This document shows positions 38,001-42,607 of a stretch of DNA of 64,000 nt, piece after piece; the stretch's first letter is position 1, and each line of letters opens with the position of its first letter. The DNA is from Cliona cf. orientalis (taxonomy: Eukaryota > Porifera > Demospongiae > Clionaida > Clionaidae): the NCBI GenBank assembly GCA_963930775.1, contig OZ005689.1:11563079-11627078 (forward strand), given 5' to 3'. A program made the position numbers and the translations under genes. The notes under the pieces were generated by a model. That model ran no database searches and was not told the origin of the DNA. It saw only the letters and a program-made list of their open reading frames with translations.

Positions 38001-41000
38001 ATAATCAAATTCTAAGTAGTGAAATTTGTATTGATGGTTATGATATTGTTAGATTAGATAGAAACAGACAGGGTGGTGGTGTTTTGATTTTGTATCAAAA
38101 GCTTTCTCATATAATCTTGTTTATTCATGGTTTCCTGAGCTCGAACTCATTGTTCTTTCTATACAGTCATCACAATCACCAATTACTATAGGTCTTTTTT
38201 ACCGTCCCCCTAATGCACCCATTTCTATTTTTGATACCCTACTTAATTCTCTGTGTTTGCATGTAGATGTGTCACTGTTATCTAATTTTATGTTCTTGGG
38301 AGACTTCAATGTTAATTTTCTAAACTCACAGCATCCTTCATATCATAAACTTCAGTTTTTCGCTTCTAGTTTGTGTCTTGCACAGATTGTCACTGAGCCT
38401 ACTCACTCATCACCCACATCTGACACTCTCATTGACTTAATTTTTCTGTCAGCCCCTAATAACCTAGTGAGTTGTACTACCATACCTGCATTGGCCAACT
38501 CAGATCATCTCGGCCTTCTTACCTCCATCTCTACTAATTCCGCCAGAGCCTGTCCGAAGAAGAGCCAACATAAAGTTTGGAGGTATTCCCATGCCAACTT
38601 TGAAAGTGCCTGTGAGTACCTTGCTGCAGTAGACTGGGACTCCTTGTTCTTGTCAGGTGACGTTAATATCTCCTGGTCTAATCGGAAAGCCAAATTTTGC
38701 AGATCATGCTTGAATGCATCCCCCAGTCCTCACTGAAGTCTCGCCGAAATCTACCATGGCTTACTAAACCAATTGTTCAGGCAATTAGCAGTTAGGCGCA
38801 CAATACCCTATTCAAGGCACACAAGCGAACCAAGAGCTATGCAGCATACCAAGAATATCGAGCTGCTAGGAACAAGGTTACAGCCATGCTACGATTGAGT
38901 AAAGCTAAATTCTTCCAAAAACTCAAGTCACAATCTTCAAAGGAGTTCTGGAAAATAATTAAGCTGTTTAACAAACAGGAGTCCTCAATCCCCACCCTTC
39001 GCTCAGTGGATGGCGTCGAAGTTACTGATGCTCAAGATAAGGCTACACCTCTTAACTCTTTTTTTTCTACACCTGTTTCAATAACTCTTCTCCACTCACG
39101 AATCAATCTCCTCACCTGCTCTCTTGTGAGTGTCCCCTAGACCTACTCTGTACTGAAGACAAAGTCTATGACCTGATTGTCCAGCTCGACCTATCAAAGT
39201 CGACTGGCCCAGATGGGATCTCTGCCAGGATATTGAGAGGTACAGTCGATGTAATTGTACCAAGTTTAACTAAGCTCTTCAATTTGTCGCTATCTTCTGG
39301 TATTTTCCCTGAAGCTTGGAAATTAGCCCGTATCATCCCAGTCCCAAAGGCAGGTGACTTGTCCTATCCATCTAATTATTGGCCTATATCTATCCTCTCA
39401 GTTGTCAGTGAACTTCTCGAGCGCCATGTCCATCATCTATTGCTTCAACATCTTAATGCCTATCCTTGCTACTCTATATCAAGTCGGCAATGCGGCTTTC
39501 TTCCAGGTAGGAGCACTGCGTCTGTCTTGCTATCTGTCACCCATGATTGGTTGCAACAGCTTGAGCAAGGGAACAAAGTCTGCTCTGTCTTCTTTGACCT
39601 AAAGAAGGCTTTTGATAGTGTCCCACACTATCTTCTGCTGCAGAGACTACTCCAGATCAATACTAATCCATTCATTGTTCAAAGGATCCGTAGCTATCTT
39701 ACATGCAGATCTCAATTAGTGGTTGTTAGCGGTGAACATTCATCTGCCCTTTCTGTTCTTTCAGGGGTGCCGCAAGACTCTGTACTTGGCCCTTTATTAT
39801 TTTTAATATTCATCAATGAAGTTACCTACCAGATCTCCCCTGGAAGTACAATGTCTCTATTTGCAGACGACATTGCTCTATGTAGACCTGTCTCTTCTAT
39901 AGAGGACTACATCATCCTACAAAGCAATGTCACTGCAATAGTGAATTGGGTTGCGAATTCTCTTCTTTCTCTACAACCAGCTAAATGTTGCTACATGGTC
40001 ATATCGAGGAAACGCAGTCTGAGTCTTCACCCCCCCTCCCATCTTAGTCAATGATTCTCCTTTGATGCTTGTCAACAATGTAAAGTACCTGGGCTTTCAG
40101 ATTAATTCTGACCTGTCCTGGTCTGCACATGTTACCAGTCTCTGCAACAAGGCAAGGCGTCTAGTAGGGTTACTATACCAACGCTTCTATAAGCATGCTG
40201 CATCGTCCACCCTGTTGCAACTTTATAAATCATTTATTCGACCTCATCAAGAAAACTGTTCTGTTGTATGGAACCCCTATCTAGTCTGTGATATTGAGTC
40301 ATTGGAAAAGGTTCAAAGATTTGCTTTAAGAGTTTGTTTAAAGAACTGGTCGGCTAGCCACGAACAACTCTACAATCAAAGTAATGTTCCCCTTCTTCGG
40401 CCAGGCATACTAATGCAAGTCTCTGCCACCTGTTTAAGCTGGTCAACAATATGACTGTCTACCCGGATCCTCCTCTCCATTTTAGGGTCATTCAGTACAA
40501 CAGCAGGCATTCTCACGTCCAATAACTGCGAGACATTCACTGCAGGACAGCTCAATTCCAGCATTCTTTCTTTCCTGGGACTATTGCTCAGTGGAATTCC
40601 CTACCACATCATGTTCTATCTTCACCTTCCCTCCCCTGTTTTAAATCTCGGTTACCATAACCTCATTAGTCTTATTATACCTGTTTACCTACTTTATATC
40701 ATATCTGGTTGCATGCATGCCTGTATTAGCTATAATTCTAGCTACTCACGTTAACCTCTGTCATATATTGTACAGAAAATTAATTGTTATAAATAAATAA
40801 AGACATGTTCAGGTGAGTTGTCAGTTTGGTGCCATTTTCCAATCTAGTCTCATGCCCAGCCCCTCCTATGCAAAAAGGTTTGATGAAAAAGGTCGCACCA
40901 CCGTGTCCCCACGTTGAAAATCGTACGTGGCCAATCAGATTGCAGTAGCGTAGAATAACATGTACTTCATAGTGAACTTGTATTTATAAGTAAAATGCGC

Positions 41001-42607
41001 CTAATAATGAGAAATTAAATAAATATGGTAGTATGAAAGATTCTGCCCCTAACTTCTCAATCCATTGATCACATGATCTGTACCGTAACATCCAGAGACA
41101 GCCACCAAAATTATAGATGATAGTGGTGGTTGCTAGATATCTTTATTGCAGTGCAGTTGCCCACAGATATTCATCTTGCACTATGGCATAATAATAATAA
41201 TATTATTATTACGTCCAGAGTCCCAATTCACAGATTGATTCAGCCAACCGATGAGGTAATTATGATGAAATGATGATGAAACCTATGATGAAATTGGGTG
41301 AAGACTGCTTCAAAATGTTTAGCTCACATGACAGGGTGTTGGGACCCAGAATTCGAACCTAGCATAGAAGAGATCGTGGACTATTTGATGATATATGGCG
41401 ATTCTCTCAGTTCGCTTTCTTTAGTGAGCTCGCTTTCAGGGGGGATTTCCCTATTCAATCGAGCACATGGCAGGTGAAGGTCGACCGGCTCAAGCTGCGT
41501 GCCCCAATATTACACGCATATACAGAGCATGCGTAGTTTGTCAATATATCCTAGTTTGCATTATGGCGGCGTATTCACGATGGACTCTGGACGTAGTCTA
41601 AGTTTTTCATTATGCACTCAGTAACAATTTACTTTTTTGCGGTTATTAGGTAATTATGATGAAACCTATGGTGTAATCTCTTAGGTAATCTATGAGGTAA
41701 TTATAAGAAAATTCAGGGCCTCGATGGAGCCCTTCTGGGACTTGAAATTCAGTGAAATATATAGAGTATCTTGCGCGTGTATCCAGCGAATACCTTACAA
41801 GCAGCGTGTTGCCTTCTCTGACGAGCAGCGACGGCCGAACTTCACGCGTTCTCTAGGCTGACGTAATCACGTGGATATATATAGATAGCCCTGCGCTATA
41901 TATAGCACGCACAATGAGCAGCGTGCCGCCGGACCAGTCTAGCTGTACTGCGCTGTTGAGTTCTTCTTAGCTTGCGTTGAAAATTTTCACTATCGAGGTC
42001 CAGAGACACTCTCAGATTCGAGATGATTCGAGGCTAGTCTACGACTGAGGCGCCGGCATCGTACTGTACAGTGAAGTGAACCCACTATATTGACGACCTT
42101 TACCACATACACCATTTCGACTATATAATATTATGCAGCTACTGAGTGCATGGTCAAGTTTTCATTATTATTACCAGGAGCATATGAGCTGCCGAAGGCA
42201 GCGAAGGAGCGTGTAACTAGCGTGCCATCGAAATACAAATTCAAACGCGGAACTGGGCGTGGCTATCCGTGTATGTATATGGCAATAGCCAGTTCCAATA
42301 GACGCGCACTTTCCATATTTGGAAGGTTTTGCGCTTGAATTTGTATTTTGATGGCACCCGGGCGTACGTGGTAGTTGCACGCTCCTTCGCCGCCTTCGGC
42401 GGCTCATATGCTCCTGTTATTACAAATAGCTTTAACCTACTCTAATAGAATGTGGAATATAATAGTTGCTGGTATGTAATGATAATGAAAATATTGCATT
42501 AATTTTATGCTTACACACAGCCGACGTACGCTCAACTTGATGTCGGATCTGGTAGTGGTGGTATACCAGCACCACAGTCGACTTCCTATGCCACTGTCGT
42601 CAGTTAG
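2004..42607 (+). CDS. Ig/FN3-like type I membrane receptor with ITIM/ITSM-like tail (13 exons)
   Basis: Exons: 2004-2064, 2143-2442, 3000-3281, 4435-4523, 4605-4821, 4873-5190, 7288-7566, 9818-9853, 9942-10014, 10099-10117, 22892-22960, 32297-32452 and 42521-42607. Every junction has GT/AG and keeps one frame, giving 661 residues. Order: signal peptide (1-21), Ig-like domain with C/W/C core (about 22-121), FN3-like segments (about 122-424), a Cys-containing membrane-proximal domain (about 425-516), a transmembrane helix (about 521-547) followed by the basic KKINKRKK, and a tail of about 110 residues. The tail has Y622 (YSTV), Y636 (YAQL) and Y656 (TSYATV). In known receptors such motifs recruit SH2 proteins when phosphorylated. 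Most ectodomain exons are phase 1-1, which suits domain shuffling. An immune or adhesion role is inferred. Introns 10-12 are enlarged by transposons. Exons come from reading alone, without transcript data. Confidence 0.8.
2143..2442 (+). CDS. Receptor exon 2: Ig-like domain
   Basis: This 300-bp phase 1-1 exon encodes one Ig-like module: FGCQNL (first Cys), AWMV (core Trp) and VIVCVAG (second Cys), with several N-x-S/T sites. The acceptor is TGATGTAG and the donor GTGAGC. Confidence 0.8.
3000..3281 (+). CDS. Receptor exon 3: fibronectin-III-like domain
   Basis: This 282-bp phase 1-1 exon has the FN3-like pattern STITWMPP ... YCVEVYN ... YIYRITITP. The start after ATAATATAG is the only acceptor that keeps the frame of exon 2; the open frame upstream of it is intronic. 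Confidence 0.78.
3749..3874 (+). other. Short ORF with a signal-peptide-like start in intron 3
   Basis: A good-context ATG opens MKLTVLLPLLYLLNTVYGS, a convincing secretion signal, but the frame stops after 41 codons. A weak GTAGTT donor just after the leader would end in phase 1, as exon 1 does, and could join exon 4. This could be an alternative first exon or chance. Confidence 0.3.
4435..4523 (+). CDS. Receptor exon 4: first half of second FN3-like module
   Basis: An 89-bp exon, phase 1 to phase 0, encoding EMFTGLNDSRIIIMF... The acceptor has a T-rich tract (TTTTTTCCAG) and the donor is GTGAGT. Confidence 0.7.
4605..4821 (+). CDS. Receptor exon 5: second half of second FN3-like module
   Basis: A 217-bp exon, phase 0 to phase 1. 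Beta-strand-like FYSITITA and LWNYQVLALN fit the C-terminal half of an FN3-like fold. Confidence 0.72.
4873..5190 (+). CDS. Receptor exon 6: third FN3-like module
   Basis: A 318-bp phase 1-1 exon with VSSPSPGLIHVTGDF, YNVSVFVLEENG and multiple N-glycosylation sequons. It ends in the charged HQEEENG. Confidence 0.75.
5777..5811. repeat. (CTTT)n microsatellite
   Basis: About nine imperfect CTTT/TTCT units in intron 6. Confidence 0.9.
5938..6278. mobile_element. MITE with TAGTCTCGT termini and 9-bp target duplication
   Basis: The inverted termini TAGTCTCGTGCCCAGACCC and TAGTCTCGTCCCCAGACCC (on the other strand) extend about 50 bp. The flanks are CGTAATAGT on both sides. It resembles the ends of the 12.7-kb element and the MITE at 62041. 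Confidence 0.9.
6841..7200. mobile_element. Fold-back MITE in intron 6
   Basis: The arms 6841-6945 and 7100-7200 are near-perfect reverse complements (CAAGTATAAAAACAATTGAA at one end, TTATTTTTATACTTG at the other) around a 155-bp loop. Confidence 0.85.
7288..7566 (+). CDS. Receptor exon 7: membrane-proximal Cys domain
   Basis: A 279-bp phase 1-1 exon starting GNFLIEYEVQSTSTGVCITC and containing CITCTF, TDCVALVHQR, NRSGDTS and EQHQIGVVGG. From memory this resembles a module in several uncharacterised sponge receptors. No standard domain name can be given. Confidence 0.75.
7567..9817. other. Intron 7: no gene seen; dispersed repeats
   Basis: The intron contains the second copy of a dispersed repeat (8252-8471) and two related stretches with TGTGACCA...GAGAAAA...GGCATAT (about 8838-8900 and 9575-9650). 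The open frames have no recognisable domain. Confidence 0.5.
8252..8471 (+). repeat. Dispersed repeat, copy 2 (see 340-518)
   Basis: Direct, slightly longer relative of 340-518, sharing its motifs in the same order. Confidence 0.6.
9818..9853 (+). CDS. Receptor exon 8: start of transmembrane helix
   Basis: A 36-bp phase 1-1 exon encoding DTSPTGLIAGII, the extracellular edge and first turns of the membrane helix. Confidence 0.7.
9942..10014 (+). CDS. Receptor exon 9: transmembrane helix and stop-transfer
   Basis: A 73-bp exon encoding ASVVFGIAVVMVVILLIML and then KKINK. With exon 8 it gives one membrane span followed by a positive cluster, as in a type I receptor. It ends in phase 2. Confidence 0.8.
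10099..10117 (+). CDS. Receptor exon 10: 19-nt microexon
   Basis: TTCAAG|G...CGT|GTAAGT gives six codons plus one base and changes phase 2 to phase 0. It adds KKAQV(R) to the juxtamembrane basic stretch. It is needed to join exons 9 and 11 in frame. Confidence 0.65.
10147..10217 (+). repeat. Left terminal inverted repeat of the 12.7-kb element
   Basis: It pairs with 22793-22863 with mismatches at terminal positions 18, 62 and 64. Homology continues further inside, where both ends carry the word CAGTGTTGCCTTCAACTGTC at different distances. Confidence 0.9.
10330..11180. repeat. Left subterminal tandem array, about 67-bp palindromic units
   Basis: Units repeat every 67 bp between 10747 and 11149. 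Each has CCCAGGACxGTCCTGGGATG, a near-perfect inverted repeat, then TATTCCGGAGGATTCCCT. The outer units (10330-10740) are more diverged. Open frames across the array are a by-product of its period and not genes. Confidence 0.9.
11181..12218. other. Element interior between left array and CxC gene
   Basis: AT-rich sequence without a recognisable exon or TIR pair. It probably includes the 3' untranslated region of the minus-strand gene. Confidence 0.4.
12219..16618 (-). CDS. CxC5/CxC6-like cysteine-cluster protein (KDZ-transposase-associated type), 5 exons
   Basis: Exons in order of transcription: 16618-16150, 15575-15365, 14184-13979, 12891-12620 and 12533-12219. All junctions are GT/AG and in frame, giving 490 aa. 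An in-frame stop lies four codons before the ATG. Exon 1 holds a zinc-binding-like cluster: C100xC102xxC105xxxxC110, H133, C138 and C145 around VIIYTDSDGTLPATHYRKYC. Exon 2 carries STRETGFQMELL and ADIYNYVFEY, as in CxC5-type proteins. Exon 4 has IDGNMKNNREVC, then further Cys and His residues (TTGCQRT, SRFCSIH, RVC), like the CxC6 module. The tail (387-490) is Q/T-rich with KRQK. The likely role is DNA or chromatin binding for the element, inferred from the family. No KDZ catalytic domain follows. The family name rests on remembered patterns. Confidence 0.72.
13083..13255. repeat. GCCAAATTAAA-type repeat fragment in intron 3 of the CxC gene
   Basis: It shows repeated words such as TCACCAAATTAAAAACTCGCC and TTGCCAATACCGAG, in the style of the MITE at 53816-54037, but no clean termini. 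Confidence 0.4.
14455..14895. mobile_element. MITE with TACCGTATTGTCTCTAATTT termini
   Basis: The right end is the inverse, TTAAATTAGAGATAATACGGTA. Inside, 'CTAATTATCCGGACA' words recur. It lies in intron 2 of the CxC gene and so is nested in the 12.7-kb element. Confidence 0.85.
15052..15227. mobile_element. MITE with TACCGTAGTGTCCCAGGTAA termini
   Basis: The other end, read inverted, is TACCATAGTATCCCGGGCAA. It is 176 bp long and nested in intron 2 of the CxC gene. Confidence 0.85.
15961..16045. mobile_element. Half copy of the MITE found at 28985-29236
   Basis: It shares AAATGCC(T/G)C(C/T)TCCC..., GAATGAGAATCAAGTA and the terminal GTGGCCTTA with the right half of the complete copy. It lies in intron 1 of the CxC gene. 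Confidence 0.6.
16619..16856. promoter_or_regulatory. Shared divergent promoter region of the two element genes
   Basis: Only 238 bp separate the two start codons. The region contains two direct copies of TCACATGATCTT (16736-16747 and 16792-16803), other CACATG E-box-like words and an AT-rich centre (about 16756-16785). A shared regulatory region is inferred from the head-to-head arrangement. Confidence 0.6.
16857..20608 (+). CDS. DUF3987-like P-loop ATPase, 5-6 exons
   Basis: Exons: 16857-16949, 17015-17456, 18512-18718, 18780-19133, and 19879 to the stop at 20177 (464 aa). An alternative uses the donor after 20138 and a last exon 20471-20608 (497 aa). Motifs: Walker A GMPTGSGKS (82-90), Walker B LLGLFDELSSF with D139/E140, then VGGFTQPSVARTI and GFSQRFLWLFPKP, and later KGQILRLAACMNALF. 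This order fits the DUF3987 family, which includes helicase-primase-like ATPases of bacterial and phage elements. The length is normal for the family. The protein probably uses ATP to act on DNA for the element; its substrate is unknown. It is transcribed away from the CxC gene from a shared intergenic region. The family call is from motif order; the transposition role is inferred. Confidence 0.72.
17842..17985. repeat. Two-unit tandem duplication, about 75 bp each
   Basis: Both units contain CTCATGCAGAGT, GGTCCAAGTGTAAACCACTA and CCACATGCAGTG. They lie in intron 2 of the ATPase gene. Confidence 0.75.
18032..18432. mobile_element. MITE with TACCCCGCG / CGTGCGGGGTA ends
   Basis: Short inverted ends TACCCCGC and GCGGGGTA, with an (ACAACAACGACGAC)-type internal run and TTGCGCATGC before the right end. 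The same features recur at 31870-32110. Confidence 0.7.
19369..19545. mobile_element. MITE with ACTGTAAATTGTGAATATTT termini
   Basis: The right end CGAAATATTCACAATTTATAGT is the inverse of the left end; the element is about 177 bp long. It lies in intron 4 of the ATPase gene. Confidence 0.85.
20205..20430. repeat. Dispersed repeat, copy 1 (second copy at 28475-28705)
   Basis: Shared words in order: TACATGTAC, TTTCxCCAAGCxCAGCTACC, TTGGTGGAAAA, ATATCCTCT, AGGACAA and GTGTATAC. It lies directly after the earlier stop of the ATPase gene and may have altered its 3' end. Confidence 0.65.
21065..22480. repeat. Right subterminal tandem array, about 66-72-bp palindromic units
   Basis: Roughly 18 units of TGTGGGGTGTCCCAGGAGG then TCCTGGGACTTCCTAGTGGG then ATCCTCCGGACGTGTGCTAT. 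Several adjacent units are duplicated as blocks. The CCCAGGA/TCCTGGG palindrome is shared with the left array, although the rest of the unit differs. Confidence 0.9.
22624..22800. mobile_element. Inverted-repeat insert near the right end of the 12.7-kb element
   Basis: The 21-bp perfect inverted ends start GGTCGATTTGGTGATGTCAG and enclose a GCGCTAGCGC-rich centre. The left end of the big element lacks this block, so it is probably a nested MITE. Confidence 0.6.
22793..22863 (-). repeat. Right terminal inverted repeat of the 12.7-kb element
   Basis: Reverse complement of 10147-10217 with three mismatches. Outside it is the target duplication TGTACAAT (22864-22871). Confidence 0.9.
22892..22960 (+). 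CDS. Receptor exon 11: cytoplasmic Q-rich linker
   Basis: A 69-bp phase 0-0 exon encoding AQEQQQQPGDSLKPLTTPPG... The acceptor TTTGTCATAG lies 28 bp after the end of the big element. The donor is GTAAGA. Confidence 0.7.
22961..23916. other. Intron 11, first part: no gene seen
   Basis: Short frames on both strands have no recognisable domain. A line starting GCCTCATGTCTGGACCC near 23101 resembles a diverged single end of the TAGYCT MITE family. Confidence 0.4.
23917..26443. repeat. Long inverted repeat (fold-back) in intron 11
   Basis: Arms 23917-24312 and 25707-26443 are reverse complements at roughly 90% by eye, for example CTATTGCGCGATTTTTT and CTTCACAGGAAGGGTGGAAA. The right arm is longer because a MITE (25837-26124) sits in it. 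The spacer of about 1.4 kb shows no gene. Confidence 0.85.
25837..26124. mobile_element. MITE nested in the right arm of the fold-back
   Basis: Inverted ends GGGGTCACTACCATAGGC and GGGGTCACTCCCATAGGC. The left arm of the fold-back lacks it, so it inserted after the arms formed. Confidence 0.85.
26449..26792. mobile_element. MITE-like element with TATAGACCCATTGCA ends
   Basis: A perfect 15-bp inverted repeat at both ends (26449-26463 and 26778-26792), adjacent to the fold-back. Confidence 0.7.
27238..27282. repeat. 45-bp palindrome (hairpin)
   Basis: Arms of 22 bases around one central G: GAAACAAACGAAGAxTCTTG with one mismatch. It could form a stable stem in RNA or DNA. Confidence 0.9.
27554..27752. 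repeat. Dispersed repeat, inverted relative of 34541-34728
   Basis: Both contain the sequence reading AACCTATAGTTGGACATCGA and CTAATTAGAGCGAGTA-type ends, in opposite orientation. This may be a fragment of an unidentified DNA element. Confidence 0.65.
28475..28705. repeat. Dispersed repeat, copy 2 (see 20205-20430)
   Basis: Same ordered words as the copy in the 12.7-kb element, and more diverged. Confidence 0.65.
28985..29236. mobile_element. MITE with long termini
   Basis: The inverted ends run more than 30 bp (AGGCCATATAAAATAACTTA onward, including TTGATTCTCATCC). A half copy lies at 15961-16045. Confidence 0.9.
29237..31393. other. Intron 11, middle part: no gene seen
   Basis: No recognisable coding sequence. 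Near 29608-29640 is an imperfect hairpin (TAACCCTCGCCGC ... GGCGGAGGGTTA), and at 29957-30013 a perfect palindrome. The rest is AT-rich. Confidence 0.4.
29957..30013. repeat. 57-bp perfect palindrome
   Basis: Two 28-base arms (beginning AGTATTGAACTAGATACATA) with no mismatch around one central T. The perfection suggests a recent origin or active correction. Confidence 0.97.
31394..31600 (+). pseudogene. Duplicated fragment of intron 11 end plus start of exon 12
   Basis: It repeats 32111-32320 at well over 90% by eye, including the acceptor region and the first 24 bases of exon 12 (GATCCTGGCTCAATTGAACA). The exon copy is cut short and runs into MITE sequence. It could act as a decoy acceptor. 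Confidence 0.85.
31614..31829. mobile_element. MITE with CCAGAGTGGCCTAACCC termini
   Basis: The right end GGGTTAGGCCACTCTGG is the exact inverse. It is about 216 bp long, directly after the duplicated exon fragment. Confidence 0.85.
31870..32110. repeat. Repeat related to the MITE at 18032-18432
   Basis: It shares the ACAACGACAACAACAACGAC run, GATATGGCGATTTT and the end TTGCGCATGCACGCGGGGTA. The left end is unclear. Confidence 0.6.
32297..32452 (+). CDS. Receptor exon 12: cytoplasmic tail with YSTV motif
   Basis: A 156-bp phase 0-0 exon, starting DPGSIEHEQ, with DFYAMP, a basic KRKKGK patch and AAMYSTVD (Y622). The acceptor is AAATATCTCAG and the donor GTAAGT. Confidence 0.8.
32453..33181. 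other. Intron 12, first part: no gene seen
   Basis: It contains a small inverted repeat about 32777-32833 (CTAATTAAAGGCGCC and GGCGCCTATTTAATT) and otherwise AT-rich sequence. Confidence 0.4.
33182..33572. mobile_element. MITE with TACCGTAGAATCCCGCGATT termini
   Basis: The right end CGTAATCGCAGGATTCTACGGTA is the inverse. The words CGCGTATAAGCCCCC recur inside. Confidence 0.9.
33570..35448. repeat. Long inverted repeat in intron 12
   Basis: Arms 33570-33910 and 35102-35448 are reverse complements, for example AGTACTACGTAGTGATAGTG and CGATTCTAATTGGAGACGCC with few differences. The 1.2-kb spacer contains the 3' part of a Ty3/Gypsy fossil and a dispersed repeat (34541-34728). Confidence 0.85.
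34541..34728. repeat. Dispersed repeat, inverted relative of 27554-27752
   Basis: It lies between the arms of the long inverted repeat. The minus-strand open frame through it (ending near 34535) has no recognisable domain. Confidence 0.6.
35783..35874. promoter_or_regulatory. Three clustered palindromes containing AP-1-like TGAGTCA sites
   Basis: CCCATGAGTGACTCATGGG (35783-35801), CCCATGAGTCACTCATGGG (35821-35839) and TCATGAGTCACCCATGGG (about 35858-35874). Each contains TGAGTCA or TGACTCA, the bZIP AP-1 core. Whether bZIP proteins use them is unknown; they may belong to a repeat. Confidence 0.5.
36270..36695. mobile_element. MITE with TACCGTATTTCCCCCACTAT termini
   Basis: The other end, read inverted, is TACTGTATTTTCTCATTATT, followed by AGGCGCAT. 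TA flanks suggest a mariner-type target. A fragment of its right end recurs at 40975-41010. Confidence 0.85.
36764..37714 (+). CDS. LINE ORF1 protein with PHD finger and coiled coil
   Basis: An uninterrupted frame of 316 aa. Residues 32 to about 90 form a PHD-type zinc finger (CDGC ... CEGCCQKWYHRLC ... CWLC). Residues about 98-146 are a heptad-like coiled coil (LQQELAELKIDF, IATLKEENATLRAAL). A Ser/Arg-rich linker and a conserved-looking C-terminal part (ARKIWGTHPN, KLSRWWFVIRGDEEAMRQL) follow. ORF1 proteins of CR1 and L2 elements bind the element RNA and chaperone nucleic acids; the PHD finger is typical of CR1 ORF1. I chose the ATG at 36764 because the frame further upstream runs into MITE sequence. 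Another ATG at 36779 is possible. Confidence 0.85.
   Translation: MTRSNMSQSKSTNKSKAKARSQPNLSKQDTICDGCCSAIIDNEQEAIQCEGCCQKWYHRLCAGVSKFHYDMLADSPDPFICWLCADSLRKAATRELQQELAELKIDFATELETNRSEIATLKEENATLRAALSQLKQQQLQKSSEGSSESLNSTATASAGSSWSKVQQSRSRMPRRPQREQNQSETTSRGSSAGESQRRINHPPTKNRVQVPGARKIWGTHPNATTQAVSKTIAALTEMSIASISIKRKYKMSPQSSGGGKLSRWWFVIRGDEEAMRQLEGKWNAVVMQVGWKLEPLYTFSDVVVTHQSSDDTVHN
37905..40680 (+). pseudogene. LINE ORF2 (endonuclease / reverse transcriptase), frameshifted
   Basis: The endonuclease part begins about 37905 with LLPKIDELRALTLVYKPHLI and CIVETWL. It continues with GDFNVNFL and NSDHLGLL near 38300-38510. The RT part (about 39200-40050) has FDLKKAFDSVPH, SGVPQDSVLGPLLFLIFINE (one expected Gly is Asp) and the catalytic FADDIAL. 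The C-terminal part (40062 onward) has VKYLGFQINSDLSW and a damaged end. The frame changes near 38100-38200, 38700, 39060-39200 and 40040, and there is an in-frame stop near 38794. The coding order and spacing are normal for the CR1/L2 group. Confidence 0.88.
40845..40975. mobile_element. Single end of a TAGTCTCATGCCCAG MITE
   Basis: It starts TAGTCTCATGCCCAGCCCC like the 5938 family, but no matching inverted end was found, so it is probably truncated. Confidence 0.5.
41210..41595. mobile_element. MITE with TACGTCCAGAGTCC termini
   Basis: A perfect 14-bp inverted repeat at 41210-41223 and about 41582-41595. It is about 386 bp long and lies in intron 12. Confidence 0.7.
42175..42416. mobile_element. 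MITE with CAGGAGCATATGAGCCGCC-type termini
   Basis: Inverted ends CAGGAGCATATGAGCxGCCG, followed by AGCGAAGGAGCGTG and an inner pair ATACAAATTCAA / TTGAATTTGTAT. It lies about 100 bp before the last receptor exon. Confidence 0.85.
42521..42607 (+). CDS. Receptor exon 13: terminal YAQL and TSYATV motifs
   Basis: 28 codons and TAG. PTYAQLDV (Y636) and STSYATVVS (Y656) flank a GSGSGG linker. TxYxxV is the ITSM pattern bound by SH2 proteins of the SAP type in vertebrates. The acceptor is TTACACACAG. A possible polyadenylation signal AATAAA lies at 43068-43073. Confidence 0.8.
   Translation, partial: PTYAQLDVGSGSGGIPAPQSTSYATVVS

Larger units (their letters stand above)
36696..40801 (+). mobile_element. 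CR1-type LINE (non-LTR retrotransposon), broken
   Basis: The element holds a PHD-finger ORF1, then an ORF2 with AP-type endonuclease, reverse transcriptase and C-terminal domain, and ends in TTGTTATAAATAAATAAA. It lies in intron 12 in the same orientation as the host gene. Its 5' boundary is uncertain and is set at the end of the adjoining MITE. ORF2 is interrupted by several frameshifts, so this copy is dead in retrotransposition, although domain motifs are well kept. Confidence 0.9.
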
